Shown piece after piece: positions 16,755-26,279 of a stretch of DNA of 64,000 nucleotides. This DNA is from Natronomonas aquatica. GTDB taxonomy: Archaea > Halobacteriota > Halobacteria > Halobacteriales > Haloarculaceae. A program made the translations under genes and the position numbers. Numbering within the stretch: the first letter of the stretch is position 1; every line of letters begins with the position of its first letter. The notes under the pieces are model-generated. The model was not told the origin of the DNA. It saw only the letters and a list, made by a program, of their open reading frames with translations, and did no database searches. The stretch lies in NCBI RefSeq assembly GCF_024449025.1, contig NZ_JAHLKM010000002.1, positions 124,001 through 188,000 on the forward strand. The letters are read 5' to 3'.

Positions 16755-17195
16755 TCAGCCCCCGACCTCCGCGGTTTCGGCGATGCCGTTTCCGGTGACG
16801 ACCTTCACCCGTCCGGGATCGGCGATGTTCCCGACCGTGACGTTGAGCGTCTCGCCGGGGAGCCAAAGCTCCGCGCCCGTATCCCCCTCGACGTCGGTCG
16901 TGACGTCCCCCGCCGGCGGAACCGTTCCGTCGACCAGCACGCTCGTTTTGTTGACCGACAGGGTCGTGCTCCCGGTGTTCCGCAGCCGGACGTCGAGTTC
17001 GCCGTCCGTCGCGTTGTGGCTGGCGTTCTCGATCTCGATGGCGGTGTTCAGCGCTTCGACCCCCCTGTCGGTCTGGTCCCCCTGTGCGCTGGCCATCGAT
17101 TCGAAACTGCCGACAGCGGAGGGGATCGCGATCCCGGCGGCGACGATCAGCCCGATAAAGACGATCGCCGCCGAGCCGCTGACGCTAAAGCCCAC
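16755..17195 (-). CDS. arlF: Archaellar stator protein ArlF (FlaF)
   Basis: 146 aa protein with an N-terminal membrane helix (MGFSVSGSAAIVFIGLIVAA) and an extracytoplasmic beta-sandwich (RLRNTGSTTLSVNKTSVLVD, LWLPGETLNVTV). ArlF binds the S-layer and anchors the archaellum motor. The start is a GTG at 17195. It is the first archaellum motor gene on this strand here, followed immediately by two arlG copies. arlH, arlI and arlJ, usually next in haloarchaea, are absent from the window. Confidence 0.85.
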   Translation of the reverse strand: MGFSVSGSAAIVFIGLIVAAGIAIPSAVGSFESMASAQGDQTDRGVEALNTAIEIENASHNATDGELDVRLRNTGSTTLSVNKTSVLVDGTVPPAGDVTTDVEGDTGAELWLPGETLNVTVGNIADPGRVKVVTGNGIAETAEVGG

Positions 17196-17387
17196 GCCCG
17201 ATCACCCCCTCGTTCCGATCGGGAGAGACGACGCTCGGGGCCGCGTCCGCCCTGCCCTGTCGTCGCCTTTGGTCGTCTGCTGTCATCGTCGGATTCCTCG
17301 GTTTGCGGTGCCGGACGCCCGAGAGTGACGCCCACACGACTAAGTCGTCGGTCGGTTCGCTCCTGTCTCTAGCTACCTCTGTGAACC

Positions 17388-17396
17388 ACTAAAGCC
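17388..17396 (-). promoter_or_regulatory. Shared element GGCTTTAGT upstream of arlF
   Basis: On the minus strand the 9-mer GGCTTTAGT lies about 190 nt before arlF. The same 9-mer lies about 90 nt before the first archaellin (20058-20066). It resembles a BRE/TATA element (CTTTAGT). Its occurrence upstream of both archaellum transcription units suggests a common promoter type; this is inference. Confidence 0.3.
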
Positions 17397-17476
17397 AGCA
17401 GTTCGTTTCAGCCCCCGAAACCGGCCGTGATTCACTCGGTGTCGGTCGCCGCCGGGAGCGGACGGTCCCGGACCTG

Positions 17477-17911
17477 CTACTCTTCGGCGTCGAGTACCTG
17501 TGACAGTGTTCCCCTGAGCCGTTCGCCGTACTCCTCGGGGCCGATCTCGCCGTCGGCGTACGCCCGGGCCCACTCGGCTTTCGCGTGCCACGCCCAGTCG
17601 TTGCCCTCCTCATCCTGGAGATACCCTTCGAGCCGTTCGACGTCCCATTCGTCGGCGATCCGTTCGACGAACGCCATCGCGACGTTGGCGATCGCGTCGT
17701 TGGGCTCCCCGTCGTAGCCGTGTTCGACCTCGACGACGTCCTCGGCGAGCTGGATGTCGATCACCTCGACGTCACGGTCGGCGATCTCCGCCTGGAGCGC
17801 GTCGACGTGTTCGTCGTCGGTTCGGGGCTGTTCTTCGTTTCCGCCGAGACAGCCGGCCAACCCGAGGGTGGCGACGGTAGCCGTCCCGGTAACGAAGGTG
17901 CGTCGTTTCAT
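17477..17911 (-). CDS. Tat-exported lipoprotein within the motility block, unknown function
   Basis: 144 aa putative lipoprotein: the N-terminus MKRRTFVTGTATVATLGLAG is followed by Cys21, a twin-arginine signal with a lipobox. The mature part is short and acidic, with helical segments (HVDALQAEIADRDVEVID; DAIANVAMAFVERIADEWDV) and a Trp-containing tail (DWAWHAKAEWARAYADGEIG). It lies between the archaellin genes and arlF on the same strand, about 180 bp after the last archaellin. I do not recognise the family; surface location next to the archaellum is the only functional hint. Confidence 0.75.
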   Translation of the reverse strand: MKRRTFVTGTATVATLGLAGCLGGNEEQPRTDDEHVDALQAEIADRDVEVIDIQLAEDVVEVEHGYDGEPNDAIANVAMAFVERIADEWDVERLEGYLQDEEGNDWAWHAKAEWARAYADGEIGPEEYGERLRGTLSQVLDAEE

Positions 17912-18095
17912 CCTTGTTTGTATGGACGGCGCTTACTCGTATAATCGGCGGAGGTGTTTCAGCCGTCGAATCCGAGCGTGAAGCACGGTCTTCACACACG
18001 ACAACGGTCCGTCGATTCAACGAACGGTGCTGCGGCTACCGCTCCGATATTCCGTCAAGAAGAAAGGAGGTCAGGATCCGAGCGACGAAGTCCGA

Positions 18096-18725
18096 TTAGT
18101 CGAGTCTGATCTCGTCGCCTGCGGAGAGTTGCGGATCGAGCGGGCTTTCGATAATGAAGCTCGTCTCGGCCTGCGTGCCCTCCGCGGTCGTGATCACGAT
18201 ATCGACTGTCGTCCCTGCGTCGAACTGGTCGGGAGTGATCGAATCGCCGTTCGATTGGTTGCCGTCGAGATCGAACACGATCGTCGCGGTCGCGTCGGAA
18301 TCCGACGAATCCGTGCTCAGGACAGTGTTGGTCTGTCCGTCCAGGTAGATCGCGCCGCTAGTTCCTTCGCCGTCTTCAACGCCGTTGAATTCGGCCGAGC
18401 TTCCGGCATCAGTGAAGACGGAGACGGTCGAGTCGTTGAGATCGATGGAGCTCGATCCCGGTCCCAACTGCACTGTCGTCTTGACCTCGTTGACGCCGTC
18501 TTCGTTGCTGGAGACGTTCCCCGTCGCGCTGAGGAAGACGAGGTTGGTGGAGACCTGTTCGGTTGATTCTTCGCCGGTACTCTGTGCCTGCGTCTGGAGG
18601 AACCCGGCGGTGTTGATCAGCACACCTGCCGCGATGGCCGCGACCAACACGAGGGCGATGAAGACGATCAGGGTACCGATGCCCACCTGACCGCGTTCCT
18701 CACTGTCTGTGAATAGTTCGAACAT
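18096..18725 (-). CDS. Archaellin (third of three tandem copies)
   Basis: 209 aa major filament subunit of the archaellum. The class III signal peptide ends ERG before QVGIG, the site for the prepilin-like peptidase, and is followed by the hydrophobic polymerising helix ([20 protein letters not shown]). The globular part has several N-x-S/T sequons (NDS, NQS). The start is taken at 18725 ([17 protein letters not shown]) rather than nine codons earlier, because this matches the other two copies. The 5' third is almost identical in DNA to the middle copy. Confidence 0.93.
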   Translation of the reverse strand: MFELFTDSEERGQVGIGTLIVFIALVLVAAIAAGVLINTAGFLQTQAQSTGEESTEQVSTNLVFLSATGNVSSNEDGVNEVKTTVQLGPGSSSIDLNDSTVSVFTDAGSSAEFNGVEDGEGTSGAIYLDGQTNTVLSTDSSDSDATATIVFDLDGNQSNGDSITPDQFDAGTTVDIVITTAEGTQAETSFIIESPLDPQLSAGDEIRLD

Positions 18726-18729
18726 TGTT

Positions 18730-19344
18730 TTAATCGAGTCTGATCTCCTCACCGTCGTTGAGTTGCGGATCGAGCGGGCTTTCGATGATGAAGCTCGTCT
18801 CGGCCTGCGTGCCCTCTGCCGTGGTGATCACGATGTCGACCGTCGTTCCAGACTCGAACTCACCGGCGGTGGTTGCATCGGCAGCACTGAACTGGAGCGT
18901 CGCCGTCGCTTCCGAGTCAGACGAATCCGTACTTAGGACCGTGTCATCCGAAGAGCGTTCGGCGAGGGAGAGTTCGGGGCTGTTATCTACACCGTCGTAT
19001 TCGGCGGAGAACCCGGAATCAGTGAAGATGGAGACGGTCGAGTCGTTGAGATCGATCGCGCTCGATCCCGGCCCGAGCTGGACCGTCGTATTGAACTCGC
19101 TGACTCCAGTCGGCGAGCCATCAGTCGCGTTTACTGTCCCCGTCGTACTGAGGAAGACGAGGTTGGTGGAGACCTGTTCGGTCGATTCTTCCCCGGTGGA
19201 CTGTGCTTGCGTCTGGAGGAACCCGGCGGTGTTGATCAGCACACCTGCCGCGATGGCCGCGACCAACACGAGGGCGATGAAGACGATCAGGGTACCGATG
19301 CCCACCTGACCGCGCTCCTCACCGTCTGTGAATAGTTCTATCAT
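18730..19344 (-). CDS. Archaellin (second of three tandem copies)
   Basis: 204 aa archaellin beginning [17 protein letters not shown], with cleavage expected after ERG. The N-terminal helix and the [17 protein letters not shown] tail are shared with both flanking copies, while the middle region (about residues 65-165) is the variable surface. A run of 107 bp (19208-19314) is identical to 18589-18695 in the next gene, so the copies are recently duplicated or kept similar by gene conversion. It starts 5 bp after the first archaellin. Confidence 0.93.
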   Translation of the reverse strand: MIELFTDGEERGQVGIGTLIVFIALVLVAAIAAGVLINTAGFLQTQAQSTGEESTEQVSTNLVFLSTTGTVNATDGSPTGVSEFNTTVQLGPGSSAIDLNDSTVSIFTDSGFSAEYDGVDNSPELSLAERSSDDTVLSTDSSDSEATATLQFSAADATTAGEFESGTTVDIVITTAEGTQAETSFIIESPLDPQLNDGEEIRLD

Positions 19345-19349
19345 GGTTC

Positions 19350-19970
19350 TCAGTCAAGTCTGATTTGGTCACCCGAAGAGAGCTGCGGGTCGAGCGGGCT
19401 TTCGATGATGAAACTCGTCTCAGCCTGCGTGCCCTCTGCTGTGGTGATCACGATGTCGACCGTTGTCCCCGCGTCAAATCGATTATTGCTTATATCACTG
19501 AACTGACCTGCAGTGAGGTCAAACTCGATCGTTGCGGTTGCATCAGTGTCGCTCGAATCCGTGCTCAACACGTTCGAGCCTTCGACGATGGATATTCCGG
19601 AATCAGTGGAGTCAGCACCATTAAATTCTGCGGAGACACCGTCGTCAGTGAACACGGAGACGGTCGAATCGTTGAGATTAATTGCATCCGATCCCGGTCC
19701 CAGCTGAACCGTCGTGTTGAAACTATCTATACCGACTGGCTCATCGCCACTCTCAACGACACTACCGGTCGTACTCAGATACACCAAGTTAGTCGAGACC
19801 TGTTCGGTTGATTCTTCGCCGGTGGACTGTGCTTGCGTCTGCAGGAAGCCTGCGGTGTTGATGAGGACACCGGCCGCGATCGCCGCCACTAACACGAGGG
19901 CGATGAAGACGATGAGCGTCCCGATGCCCACCTGACCGCGGTCCTGCGTTTCGGTTTCTGTGTCGAACAT
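19350..19970 (-). CDS. Archaellin (first of three tandem copies)
   Basis: 206 aa archaellin, the promoter-proximal copy, beginning [17 protein letters not shown]. It shares the membrane/polymerisation helix and the C-terminal strand with the other two but has more DNA divergence and a lower GC content in the variable middle (for example codons for [13 protein letters not shown]). Three-gene archaellin operons of this kind are typical of haloarchaea; copies can differ in filament role. The whole operon reads toward arlF. Confidence 0.93.
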   Translation of the reverse strand: MFDTETETQDRGQVGIGTLIVFIALVLVAAIAAGVLINTAGFLQTQAQSTGEESTEQVSTNLVYLSTTGSVVESGDEPVGIDSFNTTVQLGPGSDAINLNDSTVSVFTDDGVSAEFNGADSTDSGISIVEGSNVLSTDSSDTDATATIEFDLTAGQFSDISNNRFDAGTTVDIVITTAEGTQAETSFIIESPLDPQLSSGDQIRLD

Positions 19971-20057
19971 GCTTTCTATTGCACGCCCGCCGACCCCCCT
20001 GCGTCACCGCGTCGGGGATTCGCCTCGGACGTTACCGGGTAGTACATGTCCACCCCT

Positions 20058-20066
20058 ACTAAAGCC
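20058..20066 (-). promoter_or_regulatory. Shared element GGCTTTAGT upstream of the archaellin operon
   Basis: Same 9-mer as upstream of arlF, here about 88 nt before the first archaellin ATG and followed on the minus strand by AGGGGTGG. It is a candidate BRE/TATA element with a leader of roughly 60 nt. Confidence 0.3.
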
Positions 20067-20236
20067 GAGACGCGACTCCGACCCCGTATCCCGTCTCGAA
20101 TTGGTGACTAACACGGCCGAAGAGTATAAGTACGGCTTGCGGTCCGGGCGGCGATTGTGAAACGATCATTCACTAGAGATGCCTGAATACCGTGTATTGT
20201 TTTCACACTACGGAGACGGGCCGACGTTCGAAGGGC

Positions 20237-20241
20237 TTATA
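20237..20241 (+). promoter_or_regulatory. TATA-like box of the cold-shock gene
   Basis: TTATA ends 27 nt before the ATG at 20269, fitting a leaderless haloarchaeal transcript. It argues against the in-frame ATG at 20179 as the translation start. Confidence 0.45.
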
Positions 20242-20268
20242 CCCGTCCGCGGACTGCGTCTATTCGTA

Positions 20269-20463
20269 ATGGCAGACGGCAAGGTTGATTTCTTCAACGA
20301 CACTGGCGGCTACGGTTTCATCGATACTGAGGACTCCGACGAGGACGTGTTCTTCCACATGGAGGACGTCGGCGGCGAGGACCTGACCGAAGGGACCGAG
20401 ATCGAGTTCGAAATCGAGGACGCCCCCAAGGGCCCGCGCGCGAAGAACGTCGTTCGGCTGTAA
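20269..20463 (+). CDS. cspA: Cold-shock domain protein (CspA family)
   Basis: 64 aa single cold-shock domain, a small beta-barrel that binds single-stranded RNA and DNA. RNP1 (GGYGFID) and RNP2 (DVFFHMED) are intact. The first residues MADGKVDFFNDTGGYGFI match haloarchaeal CspA proteins. The start was chosen at 20269 because the longer in-frame extension from 20179 has no family support and spans the TATA-like box. It is acidic as expected for a haloarchaeon and stands alone between the archaellins and eIF1A. Confidence 0.93.
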   Translation: MADGKVDFFNDTGGYGFIDTEDSDEDVFFHMEDVGGEDLTEGTEIEFEIEDAPKGPRAKNVVRL

Positions 20464-20653
20464 TCCCGGCCCGTTCTCCCGCCCTCGGCTCGTACTGTAC
20501 CCGAACGAATCCTCCCTTTGTTTTCACGCCCTGTAGCCGGAGCTACGCGGTGCCGGGAGATAACACTCCGGCGTCCGGTAGAACTCTCGGAGAATAGATC
20601 GAAATGCCGGCCGATCGGCTATCCGGTGTGTGGGCGGTCCGAAAGGGCGTCGG

Positions 20654-20938
20654 TTACTCGATGTGGCCTTCGCGGCGCAGCTGTTCGGCGTCCTGGCTGT
20701 CGTAGCGCCACTCGATGTTGGCTTTCTCGTCCTGCCAGTCCCAGGGTTCGACGAGGACGGTGTCGCCCTCGTTGATCCAGACCCGGTACTTCATGCGGCC
20801 GGGGATCCGGCCCATCCGGCTTTTGCCGTCCTCACACTGGACGCGCACGTGGTTCCCGCCGTCGTGTTGGGTCACGACCGCGAACAGCTCGTCGTCGTTG
20901 GGCATCCGAAGGTTTCGACGCCCTGTCTCTTCGCTCAC
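20654..20938 (-). CDS. eif1A: Translation initiation factor eIF-1A
   Basis: 94 aa S1/OB-fold factor that binds the 30S A site during initiation. Conserved segments are [32 protein letters not shown] and [20 protein letters not shown] followed by [12 protein letters not shown]. The start is a GTG at 20938 ([16 protein letters not shown]), matching the usual archaeal N-terminus; an internal ATG at 20905 would cut it. The very long open frame upstream of it on this strand is a shadow of the YchF gene. Confidence 0.93.
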   Translation of the reverse strand: MSEETGRRNLRMPNDDELFAVVTQHDGGNHVRVQCEDGKSRMGRIPGRMKYRVWINEGDTVLVEPWDWQDEKANIEWRYDSQDAEQLRREGHIE

Positions 20939-21097
20939 ACCTAATCTACGCGCCGCACGTAATAAAAAGATGCGGGAGGGACGCCACCGGGTGACACGAT
21001 CGATAGTAGCACTGGTATCGAGACCCTGCGAGAGAGAAACACCCAACGGAGGCGGGTTTGACAACGTTTTAACGGACCGTTCGACTTCACGGTTGTA

Positions 21098-22285
21098 ATG
21101 AGCTACACGATCGGGCTCGTCGGCAAACCTTCCGTCGGCAAGTCCACGTTTTTCAACGCGGCGACGATGAACGACGTCCCCGAGGGTGCGTACCCGTTTA
21201 CCACCATCGATCCGACCGTCGGGGAGGCGTACGCCCGCGTCGAGTGTGCGGCCCCGGAGTTCGGACATACCTGCACTCCGAACCACGGGTACTGCGAGGA
21301 CGGGGTCCGGTTCGTTCCGACGAAGCTCGTCGACGTCGCAGGGCTCGTTCCCGGCGCCAACGAGGGCAAGGGCCTCGGCAATCAGTTCCTGACGGATCTC
21401 AACGAGGCCGACGTGTTGCTCCACGTTGTCGATTTCACCGGTAAAACCGACCTCGAGGGGGAACCCACGGAGGACCACGACCCCCGGGAGGACATCGATT
21501 TTCTCGAAAGCGAACTCGACATGTGGTATCTCGACATCCTGAAGAAGGGTATCGAGCGCTACGAGTCGGGCTATCACGGCGCCGAGCGGGACATCGAGGC
21601 CGATCTCGCCGAACAGATGTCGGCGTTCGGCATCGACGATGACGAACTCAAGCAGGTCATACTCGCGCTCGAGCTGCCCTTGGCTCCCGAGCCGTGGGAC
21701 GAGGCCGACCGCCGGCGGCTCGCTCGCGAGATCCGCATCCGGACGAAGCCGATGGTCGTCGCAGCCAACAAGATGGACACCGAGGCGGCACAGGCAAACT
21801 GGGGGCCGATCACGAACGATCCCGGCTACGAGCACCTGACCTTCGTGCCGGTGTCGGCCCACGCCGAGAAGGCGCTGAAACAGGGCGACGAGGCGGGCGT
21901 CCTCGAGTACCGGCCGGGAGATAACGGCTTCGAGGTGACCGCCGACCTGCCCGCAGAGAAGGCGGCCGGTCTCGAACGGATCCGTGGTTTTCTCGACGAG
22001 TTCGGCGGGACCGGCGTCCAACGCGCCGTCGAGACGGCGCTTTTCGAGGAACTGGGCGCCGTCGCTGTCTTCCCCGGCGCACACAAACCGCAGGATGACG
22101 GGACGTTCCTGCAGGATTGTTTCGTCTTTCCGGGGGGATCGACCGCCGAGGAGTTCGCCTACTTTCTCCATACCGACATCGGTGAGGGCTTTCTCCATGC
22201 CCACGACGTCCGGTCCGATCGGCAGATCGGCGCCGACACCGAACTCGCACACCGGGACGTGATCGAGATCACGACGACGAACTGA
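21098..22285 (+). CDS. ychF: YchF/OLA1-family P-loop GTPase/ATPase
   Basis: 395 aa OBG-family nucleotide hydrolase with G1 ([16 protein letters not shown]), G3 ([20 protein letters not shown]) and the NKMD specificity motif ([12 protein letters not shown]). A C-terminal TGS domain ([40 protein letters not shown]) follows. It is the archaeal form of the ribosome-associated YchF/OLA1 group. The box TTTTAA near 21069 is 25 nt before the ATG, consistent with a leaderless transcript. Length and motifs are normal. Confidence 0.93.
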   Translation: MSYTIGLVGKPSVGKSTFFNAATMNDVPEGAYPFTTIDPTVGEAYARVECAAPEFGHTCTPNHGYCEDGVRFVPTKLVDVAGLVPGANEGKGLGNQFLTDLNEADVLLHVVDFTGKTDLEGEPTEDHDPREDIDFLESELDMWYLDILKKGIERYESGYHGAERDIEADLAEQMSAFGIDDDELKQVILALELPLAPEPWDEADRRRLAREIRIRTKPMVVAANKMDTEAAQANWGPITNDPGYEHLTFVPVSAHAEKALKQGDEAGVLEYRPGDNGFEVTADLPAEKAAGLERIRGFLDEFGGTGVQRAVETALFEELGAVAVFPGAHKPQDDGTFLQDCFVFPGGSTAEEFAYFLHTDIGEGFLHAHDVRSDRQIGADTELAHRDVIEITTTN

Positions 22286-22375
22286 CCGCCCTCGACGCCA
22301 TCCCCTGCACGATCGAGAGCCGGACGGCGCTGCCGGGCGCGAAAACCCCAATAGCGTTCGACCCCTCAATACAGT

Positions 22376-23716
22376 ATGGTACGCTCTCTCCCCGAGCCAC
22401 CGGAGGCCGGCGTCGTCAACGCTCTCCGGTTCGGGACCGATACTGTCCGGTTCCTCGAGGGGATTCAGGCCCGCTTCGAGGACGGCACGGCGGTCTCGAT
22501 CCCCGGCCGGCCGCCGCTCGTCGTCCTGACCGGGCCGGACCTCGTCGCCGAAGCCCTCGAACGTCCGGACGACTTCCCCCGGGTTCCCGCGGGGGGTGCG
22601 GCCGCGATGATCGCCGAAAACGGGCTGGTACAGAGCGAGGGCGATCTCTGGGCACAGCAGCGCTCGATCGTGGCTCCCGCCTTCGGCGGTCGGCAGGTCA
22701 CCGCCTACGCGAACACGACCGGCCGCCGGATCCACGAGCGGGCTGCTCGGTGGGCCGAAAACGGGACACACGGGACAGATCTTCACCGGCAGATGACGTC
22801 GCTGACCGTCCGGGTCGCCTCGGAAATCATCCTCGGCACGGACATCGGCAAGGCGCGAGCCGACCAGTTCCACGAGTGGATGCGGATCGCCGGCGAGGAG
22901 TTCGAGTTCGGCCTCGAGACGGTCCTTCCGGAATGGGTGCCGACGCCGACCTCACAGGAATTCCGCGAGGCGGCGACGGGGATCCGAGAGCTGAGCGAGG
23001 AACTCATCGACCGGCGACGGGAAGCCCTCGCCGCCGGGGACGAACCGGAGCATACTGACATGCTGACCATGCTGTTGCGGGCCGAGGACGATCCCGACAT
23101 CGAGTACCCCGACAACCAGATCCGCGACGAGGTCGCGACCTTCCTTATCGCCGGCCACGAGACGACGGCGTTGAGTCTCACCTACACCTTGAGCTTGCTG
23201 TCCCGGAACCCCGACGCGCGCGAGCGGGTCAGGGCCGAGGCGGTCGAGGTCCTCGGCGGCGGGCCGCCGACCCACGACGATCTCGTCGACCTCGAGTACA
23301 CGAAGCGTGCCTACCGGGAGGCGCTCCGGCTGTATCCGCCCGCGTGGGCCGTCTTCCGGCGAGCGAACGGCGACGCCGAACTCGGCGAATACGTCATCGA
23401 GGACGGGTCCGCGATCGTTATGCCGCTGTGGACGATCCACCGAGACAGTCGGTACTTCGAGAACCCCGGGGCGTTCGATCCCGACCGTTGGGGGCGTCGG
23501 GATCCAAAACGTGTCGCCGCCTATCGGCCGTTCTCCAGCGGACCACATGCCTGCATCGGACAGGGGTTCGCCATGGCCGGCGCGACACTCGTGTTGGCTC
23601 GTCTGGTTCGGGATTTCGACATCGACGTGTCGGAGACGGCCCTGGACGATCTCCGATTGACGCCGACGCTACGGCCGGCCGACGGTGTTCCGGCGACGAT
23701 CACGCCCGTTCGGTAA
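22376..23716 (+). CDS. Cytochrome P450
   Basis: 446 aa soluble P450 mono-oxygenase. The I-helix oxygen-activation motif ([15 protein letters not shown]), the K-helix ExxR ([12 protein letters not shown]) and the heme ligand Cys393 ([20 protein letters not shown]) are all present, and the N-terminus lacks a membrane anchor. It resembles haloarchaeal CYP174-type enzymes described from Halobacterium; substrate unknown. No ferredoxin or reductase gene lies next to it, so electrons must come from a partner elsewhere. Confidence 0.92.
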   Translation: MVRSLPEPPEAGVVNALRFGTDTVRFLEGIQARFEDGTAVSIPGRPPLVVLTGPDLVAEALERPDDFPRVPAGGAAAMIAENGLVQSEGDLWAQQRSIVAPAFGGRQVTAYANTTGRRIHERAARWAENGTHGTDLHRQMTSLTVRVASEIILGTDIGKARADQFHEWMRIAGEEFEFGLETVLPEWVPTPTSQEFREAATGIRELSEELIDRRREALAAGDEPEHTDMLTMLLRAEDDPDIEYPDNQIRDEVATFLIAGHETTALSLTYTLSLLSRNPDARERVRAEAVEVLGGGPPTHDDLVDLEYTKRAYREALRLYPPAWAVFRRANGDAELGEYVIEDGSAIVMPLWTIHRDSRYFENPGAFDPDRWGRRDPKRVAAYRPFSSGPHACIGQGFAMAGATLVLARLVRDFDIDVSETALDDLRLTPTLRPADGVPATITPVR

Positions 23717-23756
23717 CCGACCGGAGTGTCCAGAGTTCGTCGCCTTCCCGGTGTCG

Positions 23757-24878
23757 TCAGTGGTCCTCTAGGAGTGCCTCGTCGCCGTATTCCTCCCGGA
23801 GCCGTCGGAGATACTCGCGTTGTTCCTCGATATCTTCGGGGAGTTCGGCGTAGGCGTCGGCGAAGAGGTCCTCCGGATCCGGTTCGATATCGGTCCCCTG
23901 ATCGATCGCTTCGGCGACAGTTTCCGTGACCTCCGTCTCGATCGTGTCGATCGTTTCGTCGTCTAGCGTTCCCCGCTCTCTGAGATACGTCTCCATCCGC
24001 GGGATCGGATCCCAGCGCTTCCAGTATTCGACCTCCTCGTCCTCCCGGTACACCGTCGGATCGTCGGCGGTCGTATGCGCGCCGAAACGGTACTGGACGG
24101 CCTCGACGAGCGTCGGTCGCGTCGCCCGCCCGCTCGTTCCCTCGGGCGGCGCTCTCTCCGGGTCCTTGGCCCGCTCGACCGCCTCGGTAACGACCTCGAA
24201 GGTCGCGAGCGGATCCATGCCGTCGACTCTGATACCGGGGAAACCGTAGGCGTCGGCCTTCTCGGCGAACGTTCGGCTCGCCGTCTGTTGGTCCGCCGGG
24301 ACGGAGATCGCCCACTGGTTGTTGTTGCACATGAGTACTGCCGGCACGTCGAAGACGCCGGCAAAGTTCGCGGCCTCGTGGAAATCCCCCTGGCTCGTCG
24401 CCCCGTCGCCGAAGTGACAGATGATCGCGTTTTCGTCCCCGCGGAGCTTCGACGCCCAGGCCATCCCGACCGCGTGGGGGATGTGTGAGCCGATGCCGAT
24501 GTTCAGCGGCGCGATGTGGTGTTCGGTCAGTTCGGCGTTGCCCTCCTCGTAGCCCAGCCAGTAGCTGACGTACTCCGCGAGTCCGCCACGGTCGATGACC
24601 GAGCCGTGCTCGCGGTACTGATACAGCACCCAGTCATCCTCGGCGAGGGCGTACATCGAGCCGAACTGTGACCCCTCCTGTCCGGCCGAGGAGGCGTAGG
24701 TACCGAGTCTGCCCTGCCGCTGGAGGCTTATCATTCGCTCGTCGAAGTGTCTGGCGAGCCGCATGTCCCGATACAGTTCACGCATCCGGTCGTCGGACAG
24801 TGGCGGTTCGTAGTCCCCATCGAGGGGACGGCCGTCGACGTCGAGCCGCCGGTGAACGTCTGCGTCCTCGAATTCCAT
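23757..24878 (-). CDS. 2-oxoacid dehydrogenase E1 component, alpha subunit
   Basis: 373 aa thiamine-pyrophosphate-dependent subunit that decarboxylates a 2-oxoacid in a PDH-type complex. The TPP motif is intact (CHFGDGATSQGDFHEAANFA ending in NNNQWAIS) and the phosphorylation-loop region is present (YRFGAHTTADDPTVYR). The substrate entry region (LARHFDERMISLQRQGRLGT) is typical of the pyruvate/branched-chain group. No E1 beta, E2 or E3 gene is beside it, which is unusual because these normally form an operon; it may be a paralog working with a complex encoded elsewhere. Confidence 0.9.
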   Translation of the reverse strand: MEFEDADVHRRLDVDGRPLDGDYEPPLSDDRMRELYRDMRLARHFDERMISLQRQGRLGTYASSAGQEGSQFGSMYALAEDDWVLYQYREHGSVIDRGGLAEYVSYWLGYEEGNAELTEHHIAPLNIGIGSHIPHAVGMAWASKLRGDENAIICHFGDGATSQGDFHEAANFAGVFDVPAVLMCNNNQWAISVPADQQTASRTFAEKADAYGFPGIRVDGMDPLATFEVVTEAVERAKDPERAPPEGTSGRATRPTLVEAVQYRFGAHTTADDPTVYREDEEVEYWKRWDPIPRMETYLRERGTLDDETIDTIETEVTETVAEAIDQGTDIEPDPEDLFADAYAELPEDIEEQREYLRRLREEYGDEALLEDH

Positions 24879-25014
24879 ACTCGATTACCCGAACGCCGGG
24901 GATATAGCTTTAGGGAACGCGACCCCGATCCGAGTTCGGTGTGGCCGACGCGGGATCGCAAAGCGCTACCAATAAGTGCCCTCACGGCGCAGAAGACAGT
25001 AATCGAACCCGACT

Positions 25015-25137
25015 ATGGCTGATTACATCATCGAAGAACAAGAACATCTATCGCCAGTCGTCGTCGGCACGACCGTCGTCCTCGTCGCGATCTTCGGGAT
25101 CGGATTCCTCTATCAGCTCGTTTCGCTTCTGTTGTGA
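25015..25137 (+). CDS. Tiny single-span membrane protein, 40 aa
   Basis: ORF of 40 codons beginning MADYIIEEQEHLSPVVVGTT and continuing as one hydrophobic helix (VVLVAIFGIGFLYQLVSLLL) to the stop at 25137. The hydrophobic helix directly after a charged N-terminus and the clean ATG suggest a real small membrane protein. It is divergent from the E1 alpha gene. No family recognised. Confidence 0.5.
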   Translation: MADYIIEEQEHLSPVVVGTTVVLVAIFGIGFLYQLVSLLL

Positions 25138-25207
25138 CGACTCCGGGGCACACCGGTCTGCCCCGTAGGACCGGCTGGGGCGTCGAACACGCGTATCCGA
25201 TCGGTTG

Positions 25208-25546
25208 TCATGGTGCTCCCACGATGACGAGAAGGTTCCACGCCGTCACGACCGCACCGACGACCGCGAGCGCGAACGGGACCGCGATCCGCCCCGGAGT
25301 TCGGAGCGCCCGCCACACGAGGTAAAACGACGGGAAGACGACCGTTTTGATGCCGAGAATCGCAGCGTGACCGTACGCCGCGATGAGCGGCTTTGCGACC
25401 GGCCCGGCTTCGGTGACTCCGCCAGTCGAGAGCCCCCAGAGGGTAGTTACCGTGTCACCGACCCCATAGAGGAGGAGTGCGGCGATCCAGACCCACCGGT
25501 CGTTTCCCCCCACCACCGGAACGGCGCGTTCGTCGTTCACACCCAT
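25208..25546 (-). CDS. Small integral membrane protein, 112 aa
   Basis: 112 aa protein with about three membrane helices: WVWIAALLLYGVGDTVTTLW, GHAAILGIKTVVFPSFYLVW and IAVPFALAVVGAVVTAWNLL. The segment GDTVTTLWGL followed by a Gly-rich loop is seen in a group of small haloarchaeal membrane proteins of unknown function. It starts 10 bp after the stop of the next small membrane protein on the same strand and may be co-transcribed with it. Confidence 0.65.
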   Translation of the reverse strand: MGVNDERAVPVVGGNDRWVWIAALLLYGVGDTVTTLWGLSTGGVTEAGPVAKPLIAAYGHAAILGIKTVVFPSFYLVWRALRTPGRIAVPFALAVVGAVVTAWNLLVIVGAP

Positions 25547-25555
25547 CCCGTGAAC

Positions 25556-25702
25556 TCACGGAAGTATAACTGCAACGGCGGCGAAGGCGAGAATCGACAC
25601 GAAAACGGCCAGAACGACGAAATCGACGACCGGGGAGATATACGCCTCCTCGACCGGCTCGGTCGCCATCGGATCGGTCGTGTGTGGGTTGTCCGCGGCC
25701 AT
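25556..25702 (-). CDS. Small single-span membrane protein, 48 aa
   Basis: Read from the ATG at 25702 (MAADNPHTTDPMATEPVEEA), giving an acidic cytoplasmic N-terminus and one C-terminal helix (SPVVDFVVLAVFVSILAFAA). A longer frame back to 25888 overlaps the divergent UspA gene and has atypical composition, so it was not used. TATA-like sequence (ATACGGGTATAC on the minus strand) precedes it. Function unknown. Confidence 0.5.
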   Translation of the reverse strand: MAADNPHTTDPMATEPVEEAYISPVVDFVVLAVFVSILAFAAVAVILP

Positions 25703-25841
25703 ACCCGCGGGTACGGTATACCCGTATTTCAATATCGGAGTCGTTTCGAGCGCTGAGTCGGATCGCCCCGGTGTCGACACAACCGTCTCGTCCCCCTCGG
25801 AGACGGGTCGTTTCAAGTAGGTGGCCCTCCGAGACGGGGGC

Positions 25842-26273
25842 ATGTACGATTCGATCCTCTTGCCGACCGACGGCAGCGAGGGTGCCACGGAGGCTCTCGA
25901 ACACGCTCTCGCCGCCGCCGATGCCTACGGGGCAGATCTGCACCTCGTCTCGGTCGTCGACCGCCGGGTCGTTCTCGCCGCCGATACCGACGAAAAATCG
26001 TCGGTTCGAAGGGAACTCTCTGAGGACGCCGCGGCCGCGGTCGACCGGCTGGCGACTCGCGCCGCCGAGGCTGGCATCCCGACCACGACCGCGACACCCG
26101 AAGGCGTCCCATACCGGGAGATTCTCTCGTACGCCGACGGGGAGGCGATCGACCTCATCGTGATCGGCACCCAGGGTCGGACCGGACGCGAAAAGCGACT
26201 CAATCTCGGGAGCACGACCGAGCGGATCGTCAAGAAGGCCGAACGGCCGATCCTCGTCGTCGATATCGGGTAA
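25842..26273 (+). CDS. Universal stress protein (UspA family)
   Basis: 143 aa single Usp domain, an ATP-binding alpha/beta protein acting in stress or signalling. N-terminal strand YDSILLPTDGSEGATEALEH and the nucleotide-binding signature VIGTQGRTGREKRLNLGSTT (GxxGx9GS) are both present, so it is the ATP-binding subtype. The start at 25842 (MYDSILLPTD) fits the family better than the upstream in-frame ATG at 25821. Haloarchaea carry many paralogs; no specific stimulus can be read here. Confidence 0.9.
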   Translation: MYDSILLPTDGSEGATEALEHALAAADAYGADLHLVSVVDRRVVLAADTDEKSSVRRELSEDAAAAVDRLATRAAEAGIPTTTATPEGVPYREILSYADGEAIDLIVIGTQGRTGREKRLNLGSTTERIVKKAERPILVVDIG

Positions 26274-26279
26274 CCGCGA

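Noticed and set aside
20179-20268. N-terminal extension of the cold-shock protein
   Set aside because: It spans the TATA-like box and has no family support; the start at 20269 fits CspA.
20939-22873. Very long minus-strand open frame upstream of eIF1A
   Set aside because: It is antisense to the YchF gene with no domain and unnatural composition; only the last 94 codons are eIF1A.
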